Shown here piece after piece: positions 26,131-34,189 of a stretch of 64,000 nt of DNA. A program made the translations under genes and the position numbers. A model generated the notes under the pieces. That model was given only the letters and a program-made list of their open reading frames with translations, ran no database searches and was not told the DNA's origin. The first letter of the stretch is position 1; each line of letters begins with the position of its first letter. Origin of the DNA: Brevibacterium sp. JSBI002 (GTDB taxonomy: Bacteria > Actinomycetota > Actinomycetes > Actinomycetales > Brevibacteriaceae); contig NZ_CP110341.1 in the NCBI RefSeq assembly GCF_026013965.1, positions 3,100,001 through 3,164,000 on the forward strand. Reading direction: 5' to 3'.

Positions 26131-26235
26131 CCCGCCACAGCCACGCAGGCAGCACCCCGCCACAGTCACGCTTGCAGAACTCACTTCCCGCCACAGTCAA
26201 GCGCGCACAACCGACGCCCCGTCGCAGCCACAAGC
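26131..26235. repeat. Four degenerate CCCGCCACAG-type repeats
   Basis: Copies of CCCGCCACAGYCACGC start at 26131, 26156, 26187 and 26218, spaced 25, 31 and 31 bp. They lie in the 407-bp gap between the coiled-coil gene and the XRE gene (25853-26259). The spacers are short and the copies imperfect, so this is not a CRISPR. No credible gene is seen in the gap. Confidence 0.5.
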
Positions 26236-26259
26236 GCCCGCGCCGGCCCGCAGCTCCAC

Positions 26260-26919
26260 TCAACTCTTCATATGAACGCGCTGCCCTTCGGGCCCGAACA
26301 GGCTGAGATACTCGACCCCGCCGTCATCGGCTCCCCCGAACCAGTGCGGAGTGCGCGTATCGAACTCCGCAGCCTCTCCAGCACTGAGGACCATCGTCCG
26401 ATCGCCGAGGATGAGGGTGAGTCGACCACGGATCACATAGACCCATTCGAATCCCGGGTGAGTCTTCAGCGCACCGAGCTTCGGTGTCTGCCGACCATCG
26501 ACGATGTGCTTGAAGGCCTGCACTCCGATCGCTCCGCGGCTGAGCGGCAGGATCGTCTGATCATGGAACTTCCGCGGTGAGATATGAATGCGCGGATCCC
26601 CGATCGGCGGAGTCCCCACAAGCTCATCGAGCGGGAGCCCATAGACCCCAGCCAGCGGCAACAGCAGCTCCAAACTCGGCTTGCGCTTCCCGGATTCCAA
26701 GCGCGACAGTGTGCTCGTCGACATTCCGGCAAGCTCAGCCACCTCGTCGAGTGTGCGCCCCTGCTCCTGCCGCAGCCCTCGCAGGCGAGCGCCGACACCC
26801 GCCAAGGACTGCCGGATGGCCTCCTGCGCCTCGACCGGAGCGGACCCATCGGAGAGGATCTCCGACATCCGACCCGTCGCATGAGCGGCACGCTCCCCTG
26901 ACTCTCTTGGCTCTTCCAT
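26260..26919 (-). CDS. XRE-family regulator with cupin domain
   Basis: This 219-aa one-component regulator has an HTH (TLDEVAELAGMSTSTLSRLESGKRKPS in pieces, about 62-88) and a C-terminal cupin (LKTHPGFEWVYVIRGRLTLILGDR in pieces, then GEAAEFDTRTPHWFGG). The ligand is unknown. ATG 26919 is chosen because an earlier in-frame ATG (26937) has no ribosome-binding site, but either is possible. It is divergent from the thioredoxin-reductase-like gene with a palindromic operator between them, so it probably controls that gene and itself. Confidence 0.87.
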   Translation of the reverse strand: MEEPRESGERAAHATGRMSEILSDGSAPVEAQEAIRQSLAGVGARLRGLRQEQGRTLDEVAELAGMSTSTLSRLESGKRKPSLELLLPLAGVYGLPLDELVGTPPIGDPRIHISPRKFHDQTILPLSRGAIGVQAFKHIVDGRQTPKLGALKTHPGFEWVYVIRGRLTLILGDRTMVLSAGEAAEFDTRTPHWFGGADDGGVEYLSLFGPEGQRVHMKS

Positions 26920-26948
26920 GCCCTCAGCATGACACAATTTGCTATTTC

Positions 26949-26964
26949 TGCAAACACGTTTGCA
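26949..26964. promoter_or_regulatory. Palindromic operator candidate TGCAAA-cacg-TTTGCA
   Basis: A perfect 6-bp inverted repeat with a 4-bp centre lies between the XRE-cupin gene and the divergent oxidoreductase gene. TTGCAC inside it could act as a -35 for the plus strand. Binding by the neighbouring regulator is an inference from position. Confidence 0.5.
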
Positions 26965-27028
26965 CTTTTACACGGGCTAGGAACACACTCGAATAGACGC
27001 CGACCATCCATCAGCACACAGGAGAATC

Positions 27029-28057
27029 ATGACCACCCAATCTTCACCCGTAAACTCCCAGCCAACTGCGCCCGATTCGTCGGCCGAATCCGCGCAGGAC
27101 TCCTTCGATGTCGCCGTCATCGGCGGTGGGGCAGGCGGCCTCGCCGCATCGATCGCCTTGGCCCGTTCGCTCCGATCCGTCGTCGTCATCGACGCCGGCC
27201 AGCTGCGCAATGCCTCGAGCGCGCACGCGCATAACGTCCTCGGCCACGAAGGCATCCGGCCCCAGGATCTCGTGGCGAAAGGCCGCGCCGAGGCCGAGGA
27301 GTACGGCGTCACCTTCATCGACGCGACCGTGCAGAAAGCACGCACGATCGATTCGGAACCCAACCCCGCCGAGGCGGCTCCGCGGCATCGGTTCGAACTG
27401 ACCACCTCGGCGGGGGTCATTGTCAGGGTCCGACGCATCATCATCGCCACCGGTTTGAGCGACGAACTTCCGGACATCCCGGGTCTCGCGGAAGGCTGGG
27501 GCGACACCGTCCTGCACTGCCCCTACTGCCACGGCTTCGAGGTGCGCGGACAGCGCATCGGAGTCGTCGGCACAACGGCCATGTCATACCACCAGGCGAT
27601 GCTGTTCTCCCAGCTCAGCGACCGCGTCACCTTCGTCCGGCACAACGCTCCCGCCCCTGATCCCGAACAGACGGCAATGCTCGATACGCTCGGCATCGGG
27701 TTCATCGATTCCACCGTCACCGAGGTGGCCCGCACCGAGTCCGACACCGTCGTTTCACTGGCGGCCGCCGAATCCGCGGACGGAGCGGAATCTCTTACCT
27801 TCGATGCGCTCACCGTCGGTGCATATGGTCGAGCGAATGCCGACCTGTTCGCCCAGCTCGGAGGCGAGGTCGTCGCTCACCCGAGCGGGATGGGCACCTA
27901 TATTCCGACGCAGATGGCCGGACAGACCGATGTGCCCGGCGTCTGGGCGGTCGGCAACAGCGCAGACGTCTCAGCGATGGTCGTGGCCAGCACAGCCAGC
28001 GGGGTGATGGCCGGCGCTCATGTCAACGCCGATCTCATCATGGAGCGGCTCGGCTGA
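27029..28057 (+). CDS. NAD(P)/FAD-dependent oxidoreductase, thioredoxin reductase-like
   Basis: This 342-aa flavoprotein has the FAD dinucleotide fold at VAVIGGGAGGLAASIALA (about 28-45), an ATG-type motif IIIATGLSDELPDIPG, a redox CPYC in LHCPYCHGFEV (about 172) and the second nucleotide fold GVVGTTAMSYHQA. The end GVWAVGNSADVSAMVVAS matches the family. CPYCHG-type enzymes are a thioredoxin reductase-like branch, often without a nearby thioredoxin, and none is seen here. The N-terminus (1-25) is a Ser/Ala-rich extension. AGGAG precedes the ATG by 6-8 bp. The likely regulator is the divergent XRE-cupin protein. Confidence 0.87.
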   Translation: MTTQSSPVNSQPTAPDSSAESAQDSFDVAVIGGGAGGLAASIALARSLRSVVVIDAGQLRNASSAHAHNVLGHEGIRPQDLVAKGRAEAEEYGVTFIDATVQKARTIDSEPNPAEAAPRHRFELTTSAGVIVRVRRIIIATGLSDELPDIPGLAEGWGDTVLHCPYCHGFEVRGQRIGVVGTTAMSYHQAMLFSQLSDRVTFVRHNAPAPDPEQTAMLDTLGIGFIDSTVTEVARTESDTVVSLAAAESADGAESLTFDALTVGAYGRANADLFAQLGGEVVAHPSGMGTYIPTQMAGQTDVPGVWAVGNSADVSAMVVASTASGVMAGAHVNADLIMERLG

Positions 28058-28358
28058 GGCGTGCGTGAGGCGGGTGCATGACAGCCCAGCAAGCCTCGTT
28101 GCGTGCGCGCTGCGGACGCGCCCGCAGCAATGCAATCGCGGGCGCCCCGCGGCGAAGCGAGCCGGGGGTGCGGGTGCGTCCACTCGTACCCGCGACCAGG
28201 GAAGCGCAGGCGTCACGAATTTGCGGGGCGGCCCTTTACGCGGGCCACCGCCGCAGTTGTCGCGCTGTTGCGGCGCGGCCTGCCTCCGCCGGCCACGCAG
28301 ATATCACGCATGCACAACTTGCCCCGCCGCGGGCCGTCACGTCGCCGCGGTCAAGCCC
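28058..28358. other. Very GC-rich gap with several hairpins, no gene recognised
   Basis: This 301-bp stretch between convergent genes holds clear stems: GCGCCCGC/GCGGGCGC (28118-28125 with 28138-28145), CGGGT/ACCCG around 28170-28195, and GCCGCA/TGCGGC (28250-28255 with 28269-28274). It shows neither protein-like codon use nor the signature of RNase P, tmRNA, SRP or 6S RNA. It could be terminators in series or an unknown structured RNA. Confidence 0.4.
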
Positions 28359-28754
28359 TCAGTGCGCGGCTTTGACGCACAGCACCGGGGCTTCGGCGTC
28401 GAGGATGACCTTCTGAATCGTCGACCCGAGCAGGAATTTTCCGACCGGGGTGCGCTTCCGGGTTCCGAGTACGATCAGTTCGGCTCCCACCTCGTTGGCG
28501 GTGTCGAGGATCTGTTCGGCAGGGTCGTATTCGCTGCCCAAGGTCAGCACGCGAAACTCGACGTCCGCCCTGGTCAGGTAGTTGTTGACGGATTTGAGCT
28601 CCCCCTCGCCGAGGCGGTAGGAGTCGCTGCGCTGCGCCGACCGTGACGCATTGACGACGACAAGCTCCTTGCCGTCCTTCTTCGCCTGCGCGATGCCGGC
28701 ATCGAGAGCAGCGTGTCCGGCGGGATTGTTGACGTAACCGACGAGTACTGTCAT
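28359..28754 (-). CDS. Universal stress protein (UspA family)
   Basis: This small 131-aa cytoplasmic UspA-fold protein has the N-terminal strand MTVLVGYVNNPAGHAALDAG and the C-terminal ATP-binding loop G-x2-G-like GTRKRTPVGKFLLGST, followed by VILDAEAPVLCVKA. The loop suggests nucleotide binding. It is the last gene of the minus-strand run, 134 bp downstream of the amino acid permease, and may be co-transcribed with it; such pairs are common. Confidence 0.9.
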   Translation of the reverse strand: MTVLVGYVNNPAGHAALDAGIAQAKKDGKELVVVNASRSAQRSDSYRLGEGELKSVNNYLTRADVEFRVLTLGSEYDPAEQILDTANEVGAELIVLGTRKRTPVGKFLLGSTIQKVILDAEAPVLCVKAAH

Positions 28755-28887
28755 TTTTCACCTTCGTTGGATTGAGCTGTACAAAACCGAGCGCGCAGGC
28801 CGGGAACCCACCGTCCCAGCATATCGAGCGATGCAGACATGAGTCCGCGGGCGGCCCCGGCCGCACCGCCTCGGCGAGGGGATGAGC

Positions 28888-30321
28888 TCACGACAGCTCT
28901 TCGGGATTGCGGAATCGGGTGCTCGTGCCCTTCGTCGAACGGTTCCAGAACCAGGTCACGGCCCACAGGACGACACCGATGCCGACGAGCGCCGCTGCGA
29001 TCTGATACTGGATGAGCTCATCGAGGCGGGCCCACGGACCGACGAGGAACACGCAGGTGATGACGCCGATCCACGGCAGAATCGTCGGTGCCTTGAAGTG
29101 ATCGGCGTTGCCGGACTTGTCCTTGCGCAGGATGAGCACGGCGACGTTGACGACGGCGAACACCGCCAGGAGCAGCAGCGAAGTGGTGCCGCCGAGGGAG
29201 GCCGTGACGGATTCGGGCAGAACCGTCGAGACGAAGAAGATGAGCGCGAAGGCGATCAGCGTCGTGAAGATGATCGACACCCACGGCGAGCGACGGCCGG
29301 CCAAGACCTTCGCGAACACGGGCGGGAGCACGTTCTGCTTGGCCATTCCGTAGAGCAGACGGCTGGCCATGAGCATGTTGATCAAGGCCGAGTTCGCCAC
29401 GGCGAACATCGTCATGAACGGGAATATCGTATCGATCGGAAGGCCCGGAGCACCCTCGCGGACGACTTCGAGCAGCGGCGTCTCGCTCTCGGTGAGCACG
29501 CCGATCGGCACGGCCGCGACGGTGACGAGGGAGACCAGCACATAGATGATGCCGGTGATCGTCAGGCCGGAGAGCATGATCTTCGGGAAGACCCGCGGGT
29601 CCTTCGTCTCCTCGACCATGTTGACCGAATCCTCGAAGCCGACCATGGAGAAGAAGGCGAGCGCAGTGGCACCGGTGACAGCGAGGAAGACGCTCTTATC
29701 GCCTTCGGTCTCGAAGATCATCACACGCGAGAAGTCGGCGTCACCCGAACCGAGTGCGAAGAAGCCGACGACGATGACCAGCAGCAGACCGCTCAGCTCG
29801 ATGAGGGTGAGGACGACGTTGAACCATACGCTCTCGCCGACTCCGCGGAGGTTGATGAGCGCAATGAGAGTGAGGAACGCCAGCGCAATCCACATCACCC
29901 CTGTGCCGGAGACGTCCCAACCGAAGCCGGCCACAAGGTTGGCAGCGAAGACATTCGACGCCGTCGATGCCGAGGTGATTCCGGAGCTGAGGACGGCGAA
30001 GGCGACGAGGAACGTCACGAAGTGGATCCCGAACGCCTTGTGCGTATACAGCGCGGCACCCGCGGCCTGCGGATACTTCGTCACGAGTTCCATATAGGAG
30101 AATGCGGTGATCAGCGCGATGAGGAAAGCGAGGATCACCGGCGCCCAACCGGCACCGCCGACCTGCCCGGCCACCTTGCCGGTCAGAGCATAGACGCCGG
30201 TTCCGAGGATGTCACCGACGATGAACAGAAGCAGCAGCTTCGGCCCCATGACCCGCCTCAGAGTCTCGGGCTGGTGTCCGTGACCGGGGTCGAATGTCGT
30301 CGTGGGTTCTTTGTCGCTCAC
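28888..30321 (-). CDS. APC-superfamily amino acid permease
   Basis: This 477-aa inner-membrane amino acid transporter has about 12 hydrophobic helices. The unwound first helix reads GDILGTGVYALTGKVAG (about 35-51), the substrate and ion site in this fold. Other family segments are SYMELVTKYPQAAGAALYTHKAFG and MVGFEDSVNMVEETKDP. The C-terminal ~35 residues are a basic cytoplasmic tail. GTG 30321 with GGAGGAA upstream is a better start than the ATG at 30366. Substrate is unknown. Nearby genes are peptidases, so uptake of released amino acids is plausible. Confidence 0.9.
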   Translation of the reverse strand: MSDKEPTTTFDPGHGHQPETLRRVMGPKLLLLFIVGDILGTGVYALTGKVAGQVGGAGWAPVILAFLIALITAFSYMELVTKYPQAAGAALYTHKAFGIHFVTFLVAFAVLSSGITSASTASNVFAANLVAGFGWDVSGTGVMWIALAFLTLIALINLRGVGESVWFNVVLTLIELSGLLLVIVVGFFALGSGDADFSRVMIFETEGDKSVFLAVTGATALAFFSMVGFEDSVNMVEETKDPRVFPKIMLSGLTITGIIYVLVSLVTVAAVPIGVLTESETPLLEVVREGAPGLPIDTIFPFMTMFAVANSALINMLMASRLLYGMAKQNVLPPVFAKVLAGRRSPWVSIIFTTLIAFALIFFVSTVLPESVTASLGGTTSLLLLAVFAVVNVAVLILRKDKSGNADHFKAPTILPWIGVITCVFLVGPWARLDELIQYQIAAALVGIGVVLWAVTWFWNRSTKGTSTRFRNPEELS

Positions 30322-30426
30322 GATTCCTCCGTGTCCAATGCGGCGGCTGTGCCGCATACCTGGCAACCCTGACTGTGGTCAGAGCCTCGCCTAGTATGCC
30401 TCAGTCACGAGCCTGACACACAAGCT

Positions 30427-31128
30427 TCAGTTCCGAACCACAGTGAGAAACGCCGAGAACAGGGCCTTCGAATCACGTTCGCTCTCGGGCCCGAGCTCCA
30501 TCGCTTCTTCCAACAGGGTATCTTTATCGAACCCCAAAGTCTGCAGTTTCTCCGCATCCCAGCGCTCGATGTTCGCCCGCGTCGACTCCGGATGGAACTG
30601 CGTGCCCCATGCCCGGCCGACTCGGAACGCCTGGAATTCGCAGGCCTCGCTCGTAGCCAGCAGCGTCGCTTCCTCGGGGAGGGCGACGATGCGGTCGACA
30701 TGGCTTTCGACGAACGAGGTCCGCGGCCGGATCGCTGAGAACACCGGGTCCGCGGCCGCCTCGGCGGTGGTGTCGATCCGCGTGTATCCCTTCTCCGGTG
30801 CTCCGGTCCGAGCCCTCACATCGCCCCCGATGACGTGGGCGATGAGTTGCCCGCCGAGGCAGATCCCGAACTGCGGCAGATCCGTGGCCATGGCATGGCG
30901 GACGAGTTCGGCCTCATCGGCCAACCACGGGGCACGATCCGTCTCGTCGGGCATGTATCCGCCGCCGAGCAAGATGAGCCCGTCATAGGCCTCGAGTTCC
31001 GAGGGCACCGGCAGGGGTGAAACCCCGCCGATGCGCAGATCGAATTCGACGTTCTCGCTGATCATCCACCGTGTCAGCAGCCCCGGCTGAGATTCGATGT
31101 CGTTGACGATGACGAGCAGCCGAGTCAT
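30427..31128 (-). CDS. Class I glutamine amidotransferase-like protein
   Basis: This 233-aa protein has the class I amidotransferase triad: nucleophile Cys in FGICLGGQLIAHVIGG (about 88-103) and the His-Glu pair in WGTQFHPESTRANIERW. ILLGGGYMPDE gives the oxyanion strand. Stand-alone proteins of this kind resemble GMP synthase domains or gamma-glutamyl-peptide hydrolases. The coupling to an M19 dipeptidase (ATGA overlap) makes a hydrolase or peptide-related role more likely than nucleotide synthesis. The true substrate cannot be told from sequence. Confidence 0.83.
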   Translation of the reverse strand: MTRLLVIVNDIESQPGLLTRWMISENVEFDLRIGGVSPLPVPSELEAYDGLILLGGGYMPDETDRAPWLADEAELVRHAMATDLPQFGICLGGQLIAHVIGGDVRARTGAPEKGYTRIDTTAEAAADPVFSAIRPRTSFVESHVDRIVALPEEATLLATSEACEFQAFRVGRAWGTQFHPESTRANIERWDAEKLQTLGFDKDTLLEEAMELGPESERDSKALFSAFLTVVRN

Positions 31129-32330
31129 GATTCCGCCCCCGCCGAGGCGGCCATGCCGTTGGCTGCGGAACCGGCGTTGCCTGCGGCGCCGCCGCCCCCC
31201 GCCGAGGCAGCCGTTCCTGTGGCCGCGGACGGTGCGGCATCTGCGGCGCCGAGGAACGCCGTGTACGCGTCCTCGTGTCCGTCGAGGACGCGCATCGCAT
31301 TGGCGAAGCCGATCTTGCGCAGGTCGGTCTGCGACCAGCCGCGCGAGGCGAGCTCGGCGAACAGGTTCGGATACTGGCCGGCGTCGCCGAGTCCGGTCGG
31401 CAGCTCATCGACTCCGCAGATGTCGCCGCCGAGGCCGATGTAATCGATGCCGATCCGTTCGCGGACGTAATCGCAGTGGTCGGCGACCTGGGCCACTGTC
31501 ACCTCGGGGGCGGTTCCCTGTTCTCCGGCGTCGACCCATTCGCGGCGGGCGTTCGAGACGAATGAGGGCACGAACGTCATCATCGCCACTCCCCCGTTGT
31601 CGGGCACGCGGTCCAAGACGTCGTCCGGGATGTTGCGCGGGTGCGGGTTGAGACCGTACGCGCAGGAGTGGGTGAAGAGGACCGGCAGGGTGCTCTGGTC
31701 CAGCGACTGGTGCATGACGGTGGGCGCGACGTGGGAGAGGTCGAGGATCATGCCGATCCGGTTCATCTCCGCCACGACCTCACGGCCGAAGTCGCTCAGG
31801 CCTCCGTGGACCGGTTCGTCGGTGGCTGAGTCTGCCCACGAATGGGTCGTCGACCAGGTGAGAGTCATATAGCGGGCCCCGGCGCGGGCGAAGGACCGCA
31901 GCACGGCCAGGGACTCGTCGATCTGCTGACCGCCCTCGACTCCCATGAGGGAGGCGACCTTGCCGGCGGTGCGGGCGGCACGGACATCGGCGGCGGTGCG
32001 GGCGAAGGCGAGTCGTTCAGGGTAGGCGGTGACGAAACGCTGGACCGCGTCGATCTGCTCCCACGTGGCCTTGATCGCGTCCGCGCCGGTGATCGAGGAA
32101 TGGACGTAGACGGACCAGTACTGTGCGGCCACATGGCCGGCCGCCAGCTGATCCATTGTGGTGAACGGCGACACGGCCGGATCGTTGAGCCCCTCCACGC
32201 TGTAGTCGCGTTCCTCGCGCAGGTACCAGGCAAGGTCGTTGTGTCCGTCGAAGACGTCGACCGCGGGTGCGGATGCTGTGGCTGCTGTGGCTGCTGTGGC
32301 TGCTGTCGATTCGGTGTTGGGGGCGGTCAT
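31125..32330 (-). CDS. Membrane dipeptidase family protein (peptidase M19)
   Basis: This 401-aa zinc dipeptidase of the renal-dipeptidase type splits dipeptides, including ones with D-residues. Metal motifs are visible: DGHNDLAW (about 28-35), GVEGGQQI (about 129-136, bridging Glu), DLSHVAPTVMHQSL (His) and THSCAYGLNPHPRN (His), plus GLGGDICG. No signal peptide is seen; the N-terminus is an ATAATAATA repeat from a 9-bp tandem repeat (32275-32305). The C-terminus is an Ala/Gly-rich tail. It overlaps the amidotransferase gene by ATGA. Confidence 0.9.
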   Translation of the reverse strand: MTAPNTESTAATAATAATASAPAVDVFDGHNDLAWYLREERDYSVEGLNDPAVSPFTTMDQLAAGHVAAQYWSVYVHSSITGADAIKATWEQIDAVQRFVTAYPERLAFARTAADVRAARTAGKVASLMGVEGGQQIDESLAVLRSFARAGARYMTLTWSTTHSWADSATDEPVHGGLSDFGREVVAEMNRIGMILDLSHVAPTVMHQSLDQSTLPVLFTHSCAYGLNPHPRNIPDDVLDRVPDNGGVAMMTFVPSFVSNARREWVDAGEQGTAPEVTVAQVADHCDYVRERIGIDYIGLGGDICGVDELPTGLGDAGQYPNLFAELASRGWSQTDLRKIGFANAMRVLDGHEDAYTAFLGAADAAPSAATGTAASAGGGGAAGNAGSAANGMAASAGAES

Positions 32331-32444
32331 GGTCGGGTCCTTCCGGTCGGGCGGATTGGTTCGGTGCAGGGGTGGACGGATGCGGAACGGTACTCCCGCG
32401 GTGGGGTGGTCGGCCGCCTCGGCGAGGTGGGGTCGGTTCGTTCA

Positions 32445-33602
32445 TCATGCCAGCCCGGACAGGATCTGGGCCGACCACAGGCCGAGGAACGTGCCGAGGA
32501 ACGTTCCCATCAGCGCGAACAGCACACCGACGGGGACGAGCTGCCGGTTGAAGGCTCCCGCGACGACCGGCGCCGAGGCGATTCCGCCGATGTTCGCGGT
32601 GCTGGCCACGGCGATGCTGAAGAGCTCGGTGCGGGTGAGCTTCGCGTAGATGAACATGATGGCGATGTGGACGAGAAGGACGATGATGCCGGCCACCAGG
32701 TAGAGCGGCGCTTCGGCCAGGGAGGTGAAGTCCGAGCCCGAGGCGATGATGCCGATGATGAGGTAGAGCAGGATCGTCGCGAGCTCATTGGATCCGGCGG
32801 TCTTGCCGAACCGAGTCGATCCGATAGCCAGGCCGAGGACGCTGACGATGAGGATCGTCCACGCGGTGCCGTCGATGACCGCTCCGACCTCGGGCAGCAG
32901 TTCGCCGAGGCGGATCGCCAGGGCCGAGGCCAAAAGTGCGAATCCGATGAGTCCGAAGATCGACGACAGCGTCATCGGCTTCTCCTCCTCGGCCGAGACT
33001 CTGTCGGTGAAGTCGAGCTTCGACATATCGGCCCTCGTCCACTTGTCGAACTTGTCGGAGACAGTGACGGAGGAGAAGACGAGCAGCAGCCAGAAGGAGT
33101 AGAGCACTGTGTCGACGATGAGGACGTAGCCGAACACGTTTTCGGGTGCCTGGAGGACCTCCTGCACCGCGACCATGTTCGCCGAACCACCCGTCCACGA
33201 GGCGTTGAGAGCGCCGAGGGCCTTCCACGCTTCCGGGTCGAGGCTGGAGTGCAGGATGAGGTAGCTGATGATGAAGCCGACAATGATGCTCGCCGCGGTC
33301 ACCGCAAAGGTGAGCAGCAGCTTCGGGCCGAGCTTGATGATCTGCCGGATATCGCACTTGAACAGCATGAGCAGGATCATCGCCGGCAGCATCACCTCGC
33401 GCAGGGTATCGCCGACCGCGGTGATGTCTCCACCGTCGTGGTCGAAGACGCCGAAGGTGTTGAGCAGCGCCGCCACGATGTAGAGGATGACGAAGCCGGG
33501 CACATATTTGAAGAGCTTGAAGCGCCCGCTCCGGTCCGCGACGACGAGTACAGCGGAGATAGCCAGAAGCAGGCTGATGAATAGAAAACCGTCCGTGATC
33601 AC
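32445..33602 (-). CDS. DUF819 family membrane protein
   Basis: This membrane protein of about 385 aa has ten or more hydrophobic helices, starting with ITDGFLFISLLLAISAVLVV. It contains the family signatures LGALNASWTGGSANMVAVQEVL, STANIGGIASAPVVAGAFN in pieces and a C-terminal MGTFLGTFLGLWSAQIL. Transport of an amino acid or peptide-like substrate is assumed from position, not shown. GTG 33602 with GAGGAAG nine bases upstream is preferred; ATG 33632 or longer starts give a low-complexity N-terminus. It lies between DUF3870 and dipeptidase genes in one run. Confidence 0.83.
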   Translation of the reverse strand: MITDGFLFISLLLAISAVLVVADRSGRFKLFKYVPGFVILYIVAALLNTFGVFDHDGGDITAVGDTLREVMLPAMILLMLFKCDIRQIIKLGPKLLLTFAVTAASIIVGFIISYLILHSSLDPEAWKALGALNASWTGGSANMVAVQEVLQAPENVFGYVLIVDTVLYSFWLLLVFSSVTVSDKFDKWTRADMSKLDFTDRVSAEEEKPMTLSSIFGLIGFALLASALAIRLGELLPEVGAVIDGTAWTILIVSVLGLAIGSTRFGKTAGSNELATILLYLIIGIIASGSDFTSLAEAPLYLVAGIIVLLVHIAIMFIYAKLTRTELFSIAVASTANIGGIASAPVVAGAFNRQLVPVGVLFALMGTFLGTFLGLWSAQILSGLA

Positions 33603-33822
33603 TGACGACACTTCCTCATTGAATACGTCCATCCCGGCAGAGGCAGAGCCGACGGTGCCGCAGCTGGCTGCGCCGCACGGCGCGGATGGCAGCAGCACCG
33701 GTTGGGCCAGTGGCAGAGCCACGGGCGGCACCGAGGATGCCTCCGGGGTGGAGCAATGTGCAGTTGTCGATCGGATCCGGTCCGGTGAGGGCCCGGGCAA
33801 TCGGGGTGGTCGAAGGCGCTGC

Positions 33823-34131
33823 CTAAGCGGTGACCTCGCGGTACTTCTTCGCGGCGTTGTTCACTGCTGTGATCAGCGCCTTCTGCGAGGATCCGTGGTA
33901 GCGGCGCTGGATGCGCTCTATCAGTCGACCGGGGTCCGTGATGTCGGCATCGACGAACAGGCTCCGAATGAAGTTCCGGGTCAGAGCCAACGTCGCCGTG
34001 CAGTCCACATCGAGGATTCGGTGGGTGTCCGGCTGGATCTCGAACGCCACGTAGAACAGACCGAACTGGTTGGTGATCGGGTTGTTCGACGGAGCCTTCG
34101 CTTCGCCTGTGAGGTAGATCGTATCGGACAT
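33823..34131 (-). CDS. DUF3870 domain protein
   Basis: This 102-aa protein matches DUF3870: TIYLTGEAKAPSNNPIT, then FYVAFEIQPDTHRILDVDCTATLALTRNF in pieces, RRYHGSSQKALI and the end AAKKYREV. The pattern resembles a small ligand-binding or regulatory domain. Function is unknown. Placement next to a DUF819 permease and an M19 dipeptidase suggests it serves the same pathway. A 220-bp gap (33603-33822) separates it from DUF819; I see no gene there. Confidence 0.82.
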   Translation of the reverse strand: MSDTIYLTGEAKAPSNNPITNQFGLFYVAFEIQPDTHRILDVDCTATLALTRNFIRSLFVDADITDPGRLIERIQRRYHGSSQKALITAVNNAAKKYREVTA

Positions 34132-34189
34132 CGCCCACCAGACTACCCCACGACTCTCCGCGCCGAGGGGTCTTGGGAATCAAGCAACG

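Noticed and set aside
26131..26235. CRISPR-like array
   Set aside because: Repeats are short, degenerate and unevenly spaced, with no cas genes.
25973..26275. 100-codon plus-strand frame
   Set aside because: Made of short GC repeats, no ribosome-binding site and no family.
28882..30372. Plus-strand frame of 496 codons opposite the APC permease
   Set aside because: It is very Asp/Glu/Arg-rich and mirrors a hydrophobic membrane protein on the other strand; no family pattern.
31842..33584. Plus-strand frame of 580 codons opposite the dipeptidase and DUF819 genes
   Set aside because: No domain recognised; antisense to clear genes.
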